From Micromonospora orduensis (GTDB taxonomy: Bacteria; Actinomycetota; Actinomycetes; Mycobacteriales; Micromonosporaceae), in contig NZ_VDFY01000144.1 in NCBI RefSeq assembly GCF_006228125.1, forward strand, positions 1 through 33,572: a DNA stretch of 33,572 nucleotides, in the 5' to 3' direction. Below are positions 26,675 to 33,572 of the stretch, one piece after another (position 1 is the stretch's first letter; each line of letters opens with the position of its first letter). The position numbers were made by a program, and so were the translations under genes. Below the pieces are notes generated by a model. The model had not been told where the DNA came from. It saw only the letters and a list, made by a program, of their open reading frames with translations, and did not search any database.

Positions 26675-29221
26675 TCAGGCGCCGCGCAGGGTGGCGCCGA
26701 AACGCTCCGCCGCGACGGCGACCGCCGCGTCCCGTGCCGCCACCGCCTCCTCGACGGTCAGCGTCCGGTCCGGGGCCCGGAAGGTCAGCTTGTACGCCAG
26801 TGACCGGCGGCCCTCGCCGAGCTGCGCGCCCGAGTACACGTCGAACAGCCGCACATCCTCCAGCAGCTCACCGGCGCCCGCCTCCAGCGCCCGGCGGACC
26901 TGCTCGGCCGGCACCGAGTCGTCCACCACCAGGGCCACGTCGATGAGCGCCGGCGGGAAGCCGGAGACCGTTGGCGCGGGCGTCACCGGGGTCGGCGGCA
27001 GCACGTCGAGGTCCAGCTCCATGGCGCAGGTACGGCGGGGCAGCTCCAGCGCCGCCACCACCGCGGGGTGCAGCTCACCGGCGTGCCCGACGACCGCGCC
27101 GTCGACCCGCAGCTCGGCGCACCGGCCGGGGTGCCACGGCGCGTACTCGGCCGCGCGCACCTCGACCCGCTCGTCCGGGATCCCGGCGGCGGCCAGCACG
27201 TCACGGCCCGCCTCGATGGCGTCCGCCCAGCCGGCCGGCCGACCGGCACCCCACCAGCCGGCCGGGTCGATGTCCCCGGCGAGGACCACCGCGACGTGCA
27301 CCGGCTGCGCCGGCACCACCGCGTCGGCGGCGGCGAACTCCGCGTCGGTGGGCCGCCGGTCCACGCCCATCGCGGGCGGGCTGCCGGCGCCGGGTCGCGG
27401 GTGGAAGACCGCGCCGATCTCGTAGAGGGCGAGGTCACGGTGACCCCGACCGAGGTTGCGCTTGAGGATGCCGAGCAGCGGGCCGAGCAGCGTGGTGCGC
27501 AGCAGCGGCTCCTCCTCGGACAGCGGGTTGGCCAGCCGCACCGCGGGCCGACGCGGGTCGTCAGCAGGCAGGCCGAGCTGGTCGGCGAGCTCCGGCGACA
27601 CGAACGGGTGCGCGAGCACCTCCACGTACCCCCGCTCGGCCAGCGACCAGGCGACGGCCCGGCGGCGACGCTGGCGCGGGGTCAGGCCGCGGCCGGGCGG
27701 CGCGGTCGGCAGCACCGACGGCACCTTGTCGTACCCGTCGAGGCGCACGACCTCCTCGACCAGGTCGGCCGGGTCGGTCAGGTCGGGTCGCCAGGTCGGC
27801 GGGGTGACGCTCAGCGCCGCCCCGGCGCCGCTGGCCACGCCGACCGCGCCCGGGTCCTCGGACAGGCGGTCCGCGCCCTGCGCGACCGTGCAGCCGACCC
27901 GCTCCAGCAGGGCGACGACCCGCGCCGGCGGGTACTCGACGCCAACCCGCCGGGTGGGCAGGTCCGCCGGCAGGGTGATCGGGGTACGCGGACGGACGTG
28001 GTCGATGTCCAGGATCTCGGCGCTCGGGGTGCCGCCACCGTGCTCGGTGAGCAGCCGGACGGCCCGCTCCAGCGCGACGAGCGCCACGGCCGGGTCGACG
28101 CCCCGCTCCCAGCGCTTCGCGGCCTCGCTGAACAGCTTGTGCCGGCGGGCGGTCCGCCCGACCATCGCCGGGTCCCAGTGCGCCGCCTCGAAGAGCACTG
28201 TGGTGGTGTCGGCGACGACCTCGCTTGTCTCGCCGCCCATCACCGCCGCGAGCGAGATCGGCCCGGTGTCATCGCAGATGACCATGTCGTCGGCGGTGAG
28301 CACCCGGTTGACCCCGTCGAGCGTGGTCAGCTTCTCCCCCGGCTCGGCGCGACGGACCACCAGCGGCCCGACGATCCGGTCGGCGTCGAAGGCGTGCATG
28401 GGCTGGCCCAGCTCCAGCATCACATAGTTGGTGATGTCCACCGGCAGCGAGATGCTGCGGATGCCGGCGGTGACGAGCCGCTGGGCCATCCAGGACGGCG
28501 TGGGCGCGTTCGGGTCGACGCCGCGGACCAGGCGGGCGGTGAACCGGTCACAGCCGACCGGGTCGCGGACCTCCACCGGGTACGCAGGCGTCGGCGTACC
28601 GCCCGGCGCGGGCGCCATCCCCGGGTCGCGCAACGGAACGTCGAACGCGTGCGACAGCTCCCGGGCCAGGCCGCGCAGGCTCAACGCGTACCCCCGGTCC
28701 GGGGTGATCTCCAGCTCGAGCACGACGTCGTCGAGGCCCACGACCGGGCGCGCGTCGTCGCCCGGCTTGGCCGCCACGTCCGGCGGCAGCACGATGATGC
28801 CGGAGTGGTCGTCGCCCAGGCCCAGCTCCTTGGCCGAGCAGATCATGCCTGCCGAGTTGTGCCCGTACGTCTTGCGGGCGCCGATGGCGAACCCGCCGGG
28901 CAGCACACCGCCGGGCAGGATCACCACCACTTTGTCACCGACGGCGAAGTTGCGCGCCCCGCAGACGATCTCCTGGGGGTCGCCGGTGCCGTTGGCGGCG
29001 CCCACATCGACCCGGCAGAAGCGGATCGGCTTCTTGAAGCCGGTGAGCTCCTCGATCTCGCGGACCTCACCGACGACGAGTTGACCGGTGACCGACGCGG
29101 CCAGGTCCACCACGGACTCGACCTCGATGCCGAGATCGACCAGGGCCTGCTCCAGGTCACCGGTGGGCAGGTCGGCGGGGAGGTCGACGTACTCCCGCAG
29201 CCAACTGACAGAAACTCGCAT
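26675..29221 (-). CDS. pheT: Phenylalanine-tRNA ligase beta subunit
   Basis: The beta chain of the alpha2-beta2 enzyme that charges tRNA-Phe. The 848-residue product has the usual order: an N-terminal tRNA-binding OB fold (about 40-160; GQLVVGEVREIEEL), the B3/B4 editing domain (about 210-390), B5 (about 400-500), a catalytic-like core, and the C-terminal ferredoxin-like anticodon-binding domain (about 755-848; SGFPPALIDVALVV, SLAYKLTFRAPDRTLT). Length is normal. It follows pheS after 40 bases. The ribosome site is weak, suggesting dependence on pheS translation. A strong hairpin follows the stop. Confidence 0.97.
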   Translation of the reverse strand: MRVSVSWLREYVDLPADLPTGDLEQALVDLGIEVESVVDLAASVTGQLVVGEVREIEELTGFKKPIRFCRVDVGAANGTGDPQEIVCGARNFAVGDKVVVILPGGVLPGGFAIGARKTYGHNSAGMICSAKELGLGDDHSGIIVLPPDVAAKPGDDARPVVGLDDVVLELEITPDRGYALSLRGLARELSHAFDVPLRDPGMAPAPGGTPTPAYPVEVRDPVGCDRFTARLVRGVDPNAPTPSWMAQRLVTAGIRSISLPVDITNYVMLELGQPMHAFDADRIVGPLVVRRAEPGEKLTTLDGVNRVLTADDMVICDDTGPISLAAVMGGETSEVVADTTTVLFEAAHWDPAMVGRTARRHKLFSEAAKRWERGVDPAVALVALERAVRLLTEHGGGTPSAEILDIDHVRPRTPITLPADLPTRRVGVEYPPARVVALLERVGCTVAQGADRLSEDPGAVGVASGAGAALSVTPPTWRPDLTDPADLVEEVVRLDGYDKVPSVLPTAPPGRGLTPRQRRRRAVAWSLAERGYVEVLAHPFVSPELADQLGLPADDPRRPAVRLANPLSEEEPLLRTTLLGPLLGILKRNLGRGHRDLALYEIGAVFHPRPGAGSPPAMGVDRRPTDAEFAAADAVVPAQPVHVAVVLAGDIDPAGWWGAGRPAGWADAIEAGRDVLAAAGIPDERVEVRAAEYAPWHPGRCAELRVDGAVVGHAGELHPAVVAALELPRRTCAMELDLDVLPPTPVTPAPTVSGFPPALIDVALVVDDSVPAEQVRRALEAGAGELLEDVRLFDVYSGAQLGEGRRSLAYKLTFRAPDRTLTVEEAVAARDAAVAVAAERFGATLRGA

Positions 29222-29261
29222 GACTTCAGACCACCGTTCCCGTGTCTCGTACCCGCATCGC

Positions 29262-30329
29262 CTACGCCCCGGTCCCGAGCGCGCGGCTGAACCGCACGTC
29301 GCCCTCGAAGAGATGGCGGATGTCGCTGACCCCGTGCCGGACCATCAGGGTCCGGTCGATGCCCATGCCGAAGGCGAATCCGGAGTAGACCTCCGGGTCG
29401 ACGCCGCAGGCGCGCAGCACCCGCGGGTTGACCATGCCGCAGCCGCCCCACTCGACCCACTGCGGGCCGTCGCGGTGCTCAGGGAACCAGACGTCGAACT
29501 CCGCCGACGGCTCGGTGAACGGGAAGTAGTGCGGCCGCCACCTGGTCTTCGCCTCCGGGCCGAACATCGCCCGGGCGAAGTGGTCGAGCGTGCCCCGCAG
29601 GTGCGCCATCGTGATGCCCTTGTCCACGACGAGGCCCTCGGCCTGGTGGAACACCGGGCTGTGGGTGGCGTCGATCTCGTCGGTGCGGTAGACGCGGCCG
29701 GGCACGATCACGTAGATCGGCGGCTTGCGGCTGAGCATCGTGCGGGTCTGCACCGTCGACGTGTGCGTGCGGAGGACAAGGCCGGAGCCCTCCGGCGCGA
29801 TGTGGAACGTGTCCATCAGACCGCGCGCCGGGTGGTCGGCGGGGATGTTCAACGCGTCGAAGTTGACCCACTCCAGGTCGACCTCGGGCCCCTCGGCCAC
29901 CTCGTAGCCCATCCCGACGAACAGGTCGCTTATCGACTCCATCAGGACGCTCAACGGGTGCCGGGCGCCGCGCGGACGCCTGTCGTACGGCAGGGTGACG
30001 TCCACCCGCTCCTCGACGAGCACCCGCTCGGCCTGCTCGCGCTCCAGCACCTCGGCGCGGTCGGCGTACGCGGTCTCGATCGCCCGGCGGGCCTCGTTGA
30101 CCCGCTTGCCGGCGTCGGACTTCGCGGCCGGCGGCAACGCGCCGATCTCCCGGCGCGCGAGGGAGACCGGTGACCGGTCACCCAGGTGCACCGAACGCAG
30201 GGCGGTCAGCGCATCCGGGTCGGTCGCCGCCGTGAACGCCTTCGTGGCGTCCGCGACGGCCTCGTCCAGGGCGGCGGGGTCGAGCAGGGCGACCTGCTTC
30301 GGGTCGTACGGATCGTTGCGGTAGCTCAT
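29262..30329 (-). CDS. pheS: Phenylalanine-tRNA ligase alpha subunit
   Basis: The catalytic class II subunit, 355 residues. An N-terminal coiled coil (about 15-105) binds tRNA. The catalytic core has motif 2 around [18 protein letters not shown] (about 212-229) and motif 3 [15 protein letters not shown] (317-331). The phenylalanine-binding stretch [12 protein letters not shown] lies at about 271-282. Length is normal. ATG 30329 is the only plausible start; the AGGGAG upstream is rather far (about 13 bases). The 219 bases before it, up to the methyltransferase stop, hold no gene and no T-box-like leader that I can recognise. Confidence 0.97.
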   Translation of the reverse strand: MSYRNDPYDPKQVALLDPAALDEAVADATKAFTAATDPDALTALRSVHLGDRSPVSLARREIGALPPAAKSDAGKRVNEARRAIETAYADRAEVLEREQAERVLVEERVDVTLPYDRRPRGARHPLSVLMESISDLFVGMGYEVAEGPEVDLEWVNFDALNIPADHPARGLMDTFHIAPEGSGLVLRTHTSTVQTRTMLSRKPPIYVIVPGRVYRTDEIDATHSPVFHQAEGLVVDKGITMAHLRGTLDHFARAMFGPEAKTRWRPHYFPFTEPSAEFDVWFPEHRDGPQWVEWGGCGMVNPRVLRACGVDPEVYSGFAFGMGIDRTLMVRHGVSDIRHLFEGDVRFSRALGTGA

Positions 30330-30383
30330 GGCGTACGGGCACTCCCTCACGGCGGCGCCAGCCCTCACCGGGGCGGCTAGGCG

Positions 30384-30389
30384 AGTCTA
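30384..30389 (-). promoter_or_regulatory. Candidate -10 element for pheST
   Basis: TAGACT on the minus strand fits the TANNNT pattern and would give a leader of about 48 bases before pheS. No good -35 is seen. Confidence 0.25.
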
Positions 30390-30452
30390 CGGACGCGCGG
30401 CTGTGCCGCAGCCCGCCGGTAGGAGTTGCGCAGGGAGCAGGTCAGGCCCGCC

Positions 30453-30472
30453 GCCCGCCGACACCGGCGGGC
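30453..30472 (-). terminator. Hairpin downstream of the TrmH-family gene
   Basis: GCCCGCCG and CGGCGGGC form an 8-bp stem around ACAC in the gap between the methyltransferase stop (30549) and pheS. It may end transcription from the ribosomal operon side before pheST. There is no T tract. Confidence 0.45.
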
Positions 30473-30548
30473 TGGCTAAACGAACGCCGTGGCGCGTTCA
30501 TCGACGGACGCTCTCCCCTGCTGTCAGTCGCGCCGGGTGTGGACACCA

Positions 30549-31346
30549 TCAGCGCTGTGCTCTCGCTGAAGCGTACAGGCAGACTGCGGCGGCGGCAGCC
30601 AGGTTGAGGCTCTCGGCGCGCCCGTACAACGGCACCCGCACGCGGGCGTCGGCGGTGGCGGTCAACTCCTCGGACAGGCCGTGCGCCTCCGAGCCGAACA
30701 ACCACGCGGTGGGGCCGGCGAGCCGACCGTAATCGATCAGGTCGTCCAGGTCGCTGTCGCCGTACCCCGTGGTGGCGAAGATCGACAGCCCGGCGGCGCG
30801 CAGCGCGTCGACCACCTCGACCGGGTCGGCGGCGCGGACCACGTCGACGTGGAAGAGGCTGCCGGCGGAGGCGCGTACACACTTGCCGTTGTACGGGTCG
30901 ACGGCGTCTCCGGCGAAGACCACCACGCCCGCCCCGGCGGCGTCGGCGGTGCGCAGCACCGTGCCGGCGTTGCCCGGGTCGCGGATCTCGGCGAGCACCG
31001 CCACCAGCCGGGGCGCACCGGCGAGCGCCTGCTCCAGCGGCACGTCGAGGTGCCGGCAGACGGCGACCAGCCCCTGCGGGGCGACGGTCTCGGCCAGCGC
31101 GGCGAGGGCCTCGTCGGTCACCTCGGAGATCGGCACGTCGGCGCGGGCCGCCGTGGCGGCCAACTCCGGGTGCCGGTCCAGCGCGGTGGTCGTACCGAAG
31201 AGTTCGGTGACCACCCCCGGGCGTGCGAGGGCCTCGCGGACCGCCTGCGGGCCCTCGGCCAGGAAACGGCCGGTGGCGTCGCGGTCCCGGCGGCGTTGCA
31301 GCCGGCGGGCGGCGACAACCCTTGGGGTACGCGGGGTGAAAGCCAT
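30549..31346 (-). CDS. TrmH/SpoU-family RNA methyltransferase
   Basis: The 265-residue SPOUT enzyme should methylate a ribose 2'-OH in rRNA or tRNA with SAM. An N-terminal substrate-binding domain (about 10-105) starts with RVVAARRLQRRRDRDATGRF. The SPOUT motifs follow: RDPGNAGTVLRTADAAG (122-138; Asn126 and Arg132), LFGSEAHGL (216-224) and SLNLAAAAAVCLYA (246-259), which form the trefoil knot and SAM pocket. ATG 31346 has GGAGGAG eight bases before it. It follows rplT, as in many actinobacteria; the exact target nucleotide is unknown. Confidence 0.92.
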   Translation of the reverse strand: MAFTPRTPRVVAARRLQRRRDRDATGRFLAEGPQAVREALARPGVVTELFGTTTALDRHPELAATAARADVPISEVTDEALAALAETVAPQGLVAVCRHLDVPLEQALAGAPRLVAVLAEIRDPGNAGTVLRTADAAGAGVVVFAGDAVDPYNGKCVRASAGSLFHVDVVRAADPVEVVDALRAAGLSIFATTGYGDSDLDDLIDYGRLAGPTAWLFGSEAHGLSEELTATADARVRVPLYGRAESLNLAAAAAVCLYASARAQR

Positions 31347-31370
31347 GGTGTGCGCTCCTCCGGCACGATC

Positions 31371-31412
31371 GAGGCGCCCCCCGGACGGCGATGCCGACCC
31401 GGGAGACGCCTC
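31371..31412 (-). terminator. Long hairpin after rplT
   Basis: GAGGCG (31371-31376) pairs with CGCCTC (31407-31412), with further inner pairing (CCCGG/CCGGG, GGC/GCC). It lies 18 bases after rplT and just before the methyltransferase ribosome site, so it could end the operon or reduce readthrough. Confidence 0.55.
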
Positions 31413-31429
31413 GCTCTGGTGCGCGGGGA

Positions 31430-31822
31430 TCAGGCGGCCTGGGCCGCCGCGCCGCCGGTGCCCTCGGCCGTGACCGCGGCCCGGGCCAGCTCGACGATCG
31501 CCGCGAACGAGGCGGCGTCGTTGACAGCCATGTCGGCCAGGATCTTGCGGTCGACCTCGATGCCGGCCAGACGCAGGCCCTGGATCAGGCGGTTGTAGGT
31601 CATCCCGTTCGCCCGGGCGCCCGCGTTGATCCGCTGGATCCACAGCTGCCGGAAGTCGCCCTTGCGGTCGCGACGGTCCCGGTAGGCGTACTGCATCGAG
31701 TGCAGCACCTGCTCCTTGGCCTTGCGGTACAGCCGGGAGCGCTGACCGCGGTAACCGCTCGCGGTCTCCAGCAGGGTACGACGCTTCTTCTGGGCGTTCA
31801 CAGCCCGCTTGACGCGTGCCAT
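31430..31822 (-). CDS. rplT: 50S ribosomal protein L20
   Basis: L20 binds 23S rRNA and is needed early in 50S assembly. The 130-residue product has the conserved basic N-terminal helix ([15 protein letters not shown]), [34 protein letters not shown] and a globular C-terminus. Compared with L20 proteins of about 118 residues it has an extra Ala/Gly tail ([13 protein letters not shown]), common in actinobacteria. AAGGAG lies 5 bases before the ATG. It is third in infC-rpmI-rplT, 32 bases after rpmI. Confidence 0.98.
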   Translation of the reverse strand: MARVKRAVNAQKKRRTLLETASGYRGQRSRLYRKAKEQVLHSMQYAYRDRRDRKGDFRQLWIQRINAGARANGMTYNRLIQGLRLAGIEVDRKILADMAVNDAASFAAIVELARAAVTAEGTGGAAAQAA

Positions 31823-31854
31823 CTCAACTCCTTCTTACGTAAAGGTGGCGCGCG

Positions 31855-32049
31855 TCAGCGGCCGAGCAGCTTCTTGATGCGCTTGACGTCGGCCTTGGCC
31901 AGCACGACCGTGCCGGTCAGCCGGCGGGTCTGGGTGGAGGGCTTCTTCTCCAGGTTGTGGCGCAGGCCGGCCTGCTGGGCAACGATCTTGCCCTTGCCGG
32001 TCACCTTGACCCGCTTACCCATACCCGTGTGGCTCTTCATCTTCGGCAT
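31855..32049 (-). CDS. rpmI: 50S ribosomal protein L35
   Basis: The 64-residue basic protein matches L35: MPKMKSHTGMGKRVKVTGKG at the start and a C-terminal VLAKADVKRIKKLLGR. It lies 20 bases after infC and 32 bases before rplT in the conserved operon. Confidence 0.98.
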   Translation of the reverse strand: MPKMKSHTGMGKRVKVTGKGKIVAQQAGLRHNLEKKPSTQTRRLTGTVVLAKADVKRIKKLLGR

Positions 32050-32069
32050 GTGGAACGTCTTCTCCCCTG

Positions 32070-32738
32070 TTACTCGCCGCTGGTGTCGGCGGCGAGGCCG
32101 GTGTCACCGGCTGCTGCGGTCTCGCCGACCGCCGCGGTCTCATCGGCTGCCGGAGCGGCGGACTCGTCCGCGGCCCGGTCCCGAGGTCCGCCGCGAGACG
32201 CCGTGGCGGCGACCGCGGAAGCCTTGACGGCCCGGTGCGGGGCGAGAACCATGATCATGTTTCGGCCGTCCTGCTTCGGAGCGGCCTCGACGTATCCCAG
32301 TTCCGTGATCTCGGACTCGAGCCGGCGCAGGAGCCGGTAACCCAGCTCCGGGCGGCTCTGCTCGCGACCGCGGAACATGATCGTCACCTTGACCTTGTCG
32401 CCCGCCTTGAGGAACCGCACCACGTGACCCTTCTTGGTCTCGTAGTCGTGCGGGTCGATCTTCGGCCGAAGCTTCATTTCCTTGATGACGGTCTGCTGCT
32501 GGTTACGCCGCGCTTCGCGCGCCTTGAGTGCGCTCTCGTACTTGAACTTGCCGAAGTCCATGAGCTTGCACACCGGCGGGCGCGCCATCGGCGCAACCTC
32601 GACCAGGTCCAGATCGACGTCCGCGGCCAGCTGAAGGGCGCGCTCCAGCGGGACGATGCCCACCTGCTCACCCTCGGGGCCGACCAGTCGGACCTCACGT
32701 GCCCGGATCTGATCGTTCACGCGTGGTTCGACGCTGAT
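32070..32738 (-). CDS. infC: Translation initiation factor IF-3 (AUC start proposed)
   Basis: IF-3 keeps 30S subunits free and checks start codons. From the proposed ATC at 32738 the protein has 222 residues. The N-domain ([32 protein letters not shown]), the Lys-rich linker and the C-domain ([31 protein letters not shown]) are all present, followed by an Ala/acidic tail of about 45 residues. A perfect AGGAGG (32743-32748) lies 4 bases before ATC. The only conventional in-frame start, GTG 32720, has no ribosome site and would cut the conserved EPRVNDQI. A rare AUU/AUC start is the known device for IF-3 self-control. Confidence 0.93.
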   Translation of the reverse strand: MSVEPRVNDQIRAREVRLVGPEGEQVGIVPLERALQLAADVDLDLVEVAPMARPPVCKLMDFGKFKYESALKAREARRNQQQTVIKEMKLRPKIDPHDYETKKGHVVRFLKAGDKVKVTIMFRGREQSRPELGYRLLRRLESEITELGYVEAAPKQDGRNMIMVLAPHRAVKASAVAATASRGGPRDRAADESAAPAADETAAVGETAAAGDTGLAADTSGE

Positions 32739-32814
32739 GGGGCCTCCTCGAGTCGTTTCTGCTCAGTTGCCGACCCTCGCGGCCCCCGGGTGGGGGTCAT
32801 CCTGGAAAGCAGAA

Positions 32815-32836
32815 GGCCCCGGCGCATGCCAGGGCC
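32815..32836 (-). terminator. Possible attenuator in the infC leader
   Basis: Read on the minus strand, GGCCCTGGC and GCCGGGGCC form a 9-bp stem (one U-G pair) around ATGC, followed at once by TTCTGCTTTCC. This is the most T-rich run after any hairpin in the window and lies about 77 bases before the infC start. Attenuation is inferred. Confidence 0.5.
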
Positions 32837-32999
32837 CGCTCGACCGGTCAGCACGATCACAGGATCGCGCATCCGGCACCGGGGCGTACCCGGAACCGGG
32901 GACCGGACCCGGCCACCGTAGCGGCGACTCGGGTGGGAGCAGGCGCTCCGCTTTCGTGGCTGTCTGCTCGCACGCGGAGACAGCCTGGTCGACCTCACA

Positions 33000-33029
33000 A
33001 CACTACACCCCGGCCCGGGTCACCCCCAA
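33000..33029 (-). promoter_or_regulatory. Candidate promoter of infC-rpmI-rplT
   Basis: On the minus strand TTGGGG (33024-33029), 18 bases, then TAGTGT (33000-33005) give a plausible housekeeping promoter starting near 32993. The -35 is only a half match. Confidence 0.35.
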
Positions 33030-33061
33030 ACCGGGCACCCCCAGGCGCGAGCGCGGGCGGG

Positions 33062-33535
33062 TCAGCTGCCGGCGGCGCGTTCGGCGAGGCGGGCCAGGTG
33101 CGCCTCGTGCAGCCGGCGCAGGGCGCGGACGCCGTCGACGGCCAACTCCTTGTCGGCCGCCTGCAGGGCGACCATCGGCAGCAGGTCGTCGTCGTGCAGC
33201 TCCAGGCTGGCCCACGGCGCGCCCCGGTCGAAGCGGACCCCCCGGACGACCTCCCAGGGCAGCTCGTACGAGCTGACGACGTTGCGCACGCGGACACCCC
33301 GCGCGTCGGCCTCCACCCGCGGGCGGGTGAACAACAGGAAGCCCAACGCGCCGAAGACGCCCAGGCCGATCATGGCGATCTGGTCGCCGCGTTGGAAACT
33401 GCCGTAGCCGTCGCCGGTCGGCCCGCTCAGCGAGGTGGCGACAAGAGCGAACACCACCACCAGCGCGACCGCTGCCGACCAGCAGACCACCCGGATGCGG
33501 CGGGGCTTCAGGTGGACCAGCTCGGTTTCACTCAC
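33062..33535 (-). CDS. PH-domain-like membrane protein
   Basis: The 157-residue protein has two membrane helices (about 14-36 and 51-71), then a small beta-rich domain (about 72-130; VEADARGVRVRNVVSSYELPW is its start) typical of bacterial PH (bPH) domain proteins of actinobacteria. It ends in an Arg/Ala-rich helix. The start is a GTG (33535) with GGTGGG next to it, which is tight; the window ends 37 bases upstream. Orthologues commonly sit beside ribH/hisG and infC. Function is unknown. The stop lies 323 bases before infC, so infC probably has its own promoter. Confidence 0.8.
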   Translation of the reverse strand: MSETELVHLKPRRIRVVCWSAAVALVVVFALVATSLSGPTGDGYGSFQRGDQIAMIGLGVFGALGFLLFTRPRVEADARGVRVRNVVSSYELPWEVVRGVRFDRGAPWASLELHDDDLLPMVALQAADKELAVDGVRALRRLHEAHLARLAERAAGS

Positions 33536-33572
33536 CCCACCAGTCTGCCATCCGCACCCGCCCAGCGACCGC

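Larger units (their letters stand above)
32739..33061 (-). other. Gene-free leader and promoter region of infC-rpmI-rplT
   Basis: These 323 bases hold no convincing gene. On the minus strand they contain a candidate promoter near 33000-33029, a 7-bp leader hairpin with arms GCTGTCT and AGACAGC (32959-32965, 32978-32984), a terminator-like hairpin (32815-32836) and the infC ribosome site. A long leader of about 250 bases is therefore likely. Confidence 0.55.

Noticed and set aside
27068..29290. Long open frame (740 codons) on the plus strand across pheT
   Set aside because: It is antisense to pheT, has low-complexity Arg/Gly/Val content and no ribosome site; it reflects the strong G/C bias at third positions.
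29222..30548. T-box or attenuator leader upstream of pheS
   Set aside because: No T-box core sequence, no Phe-rich leader peptide and no U-run after the GC hairpin.

Overview
The window is about 33.6 kb of very GC-rich, densely packed bacterial DNA. Actinobacterial gene order (pheST beside argCJBDFRGH; infC-rpmI-rplT followed by a TrmH-type methyltransferase), strong G/C at third codon positions, leaderless-looking promoters and an almost complete lack of TTA codons point to an actinomycete. I infer the Micromonosporaceae (Micromonospora/Salinispora type). No rRNA, tRNA, CRISPR array, transposase or phage gene was seen.

Left part (1-8.3 kb): a cut-off minus-strand gene, a small membrane protein, and an ArsR-type repressor with a secreted or membrane serine hydrolase. 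Next comes a low-oxygen/stress block: pyruvate formate-lyase (pflB), its radical SAM activase (pflA), a stand-alone cyclic-nucleotide-binding-fold protein and two tandem-domain universal stress proteins. The pflB and first usp promoters share an identical 15-base segment that lies in DosR/DevR-like boxes, suggesting common control by a hypoxia regulator.

Middle-left (8.3-13.9 kb): a flavin pair (NADPH-dependent FMN reductase plus luciferase-like monooxygenase), a seven-bladed BNR/Asp-box propeller protein followed after one base by a MoaD/ThiS-like ubiquitin-fold protein, a 3-methyladenine DNA glycosylase, a small secreted protein, a small HTH protein and a YjbR-family protein.

Middle (13.9-22.4 kb): the full arginine operon on the minus strand, argC-J-B-D-F-R-G-H. 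The first seven genes are chained by six consecutive 4-base ATGA stop/start overlaps, with argR inside the operon. The argC promoter carries two similar 16-bp palindromic candidate ARG boxes.

Accessory cassette (22.4-26.5 kb): a two-gene unit lies between argC and pheT, which are near neighbours in many actinobacteria. It encodes a three-TM membrane protein and a 1125-residue protein that I read as a degenerate calcineurin-like phosphoesterase domain, a SIR2-like domain, a STAND-type P-loop NTPase and a helical C-terminus. This is the best candidate here for a poorly described, possibly anti-phage, system.

Right part (26.6-33.5 kb): pheT and pheS, a TrmH/SpoU rRNA methyltransferase, and the translation operon infC-rpmI-rplT. 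infC appears to start at an AUC codon behind a long structured leader. A PH-domain membrane protein closes the window.
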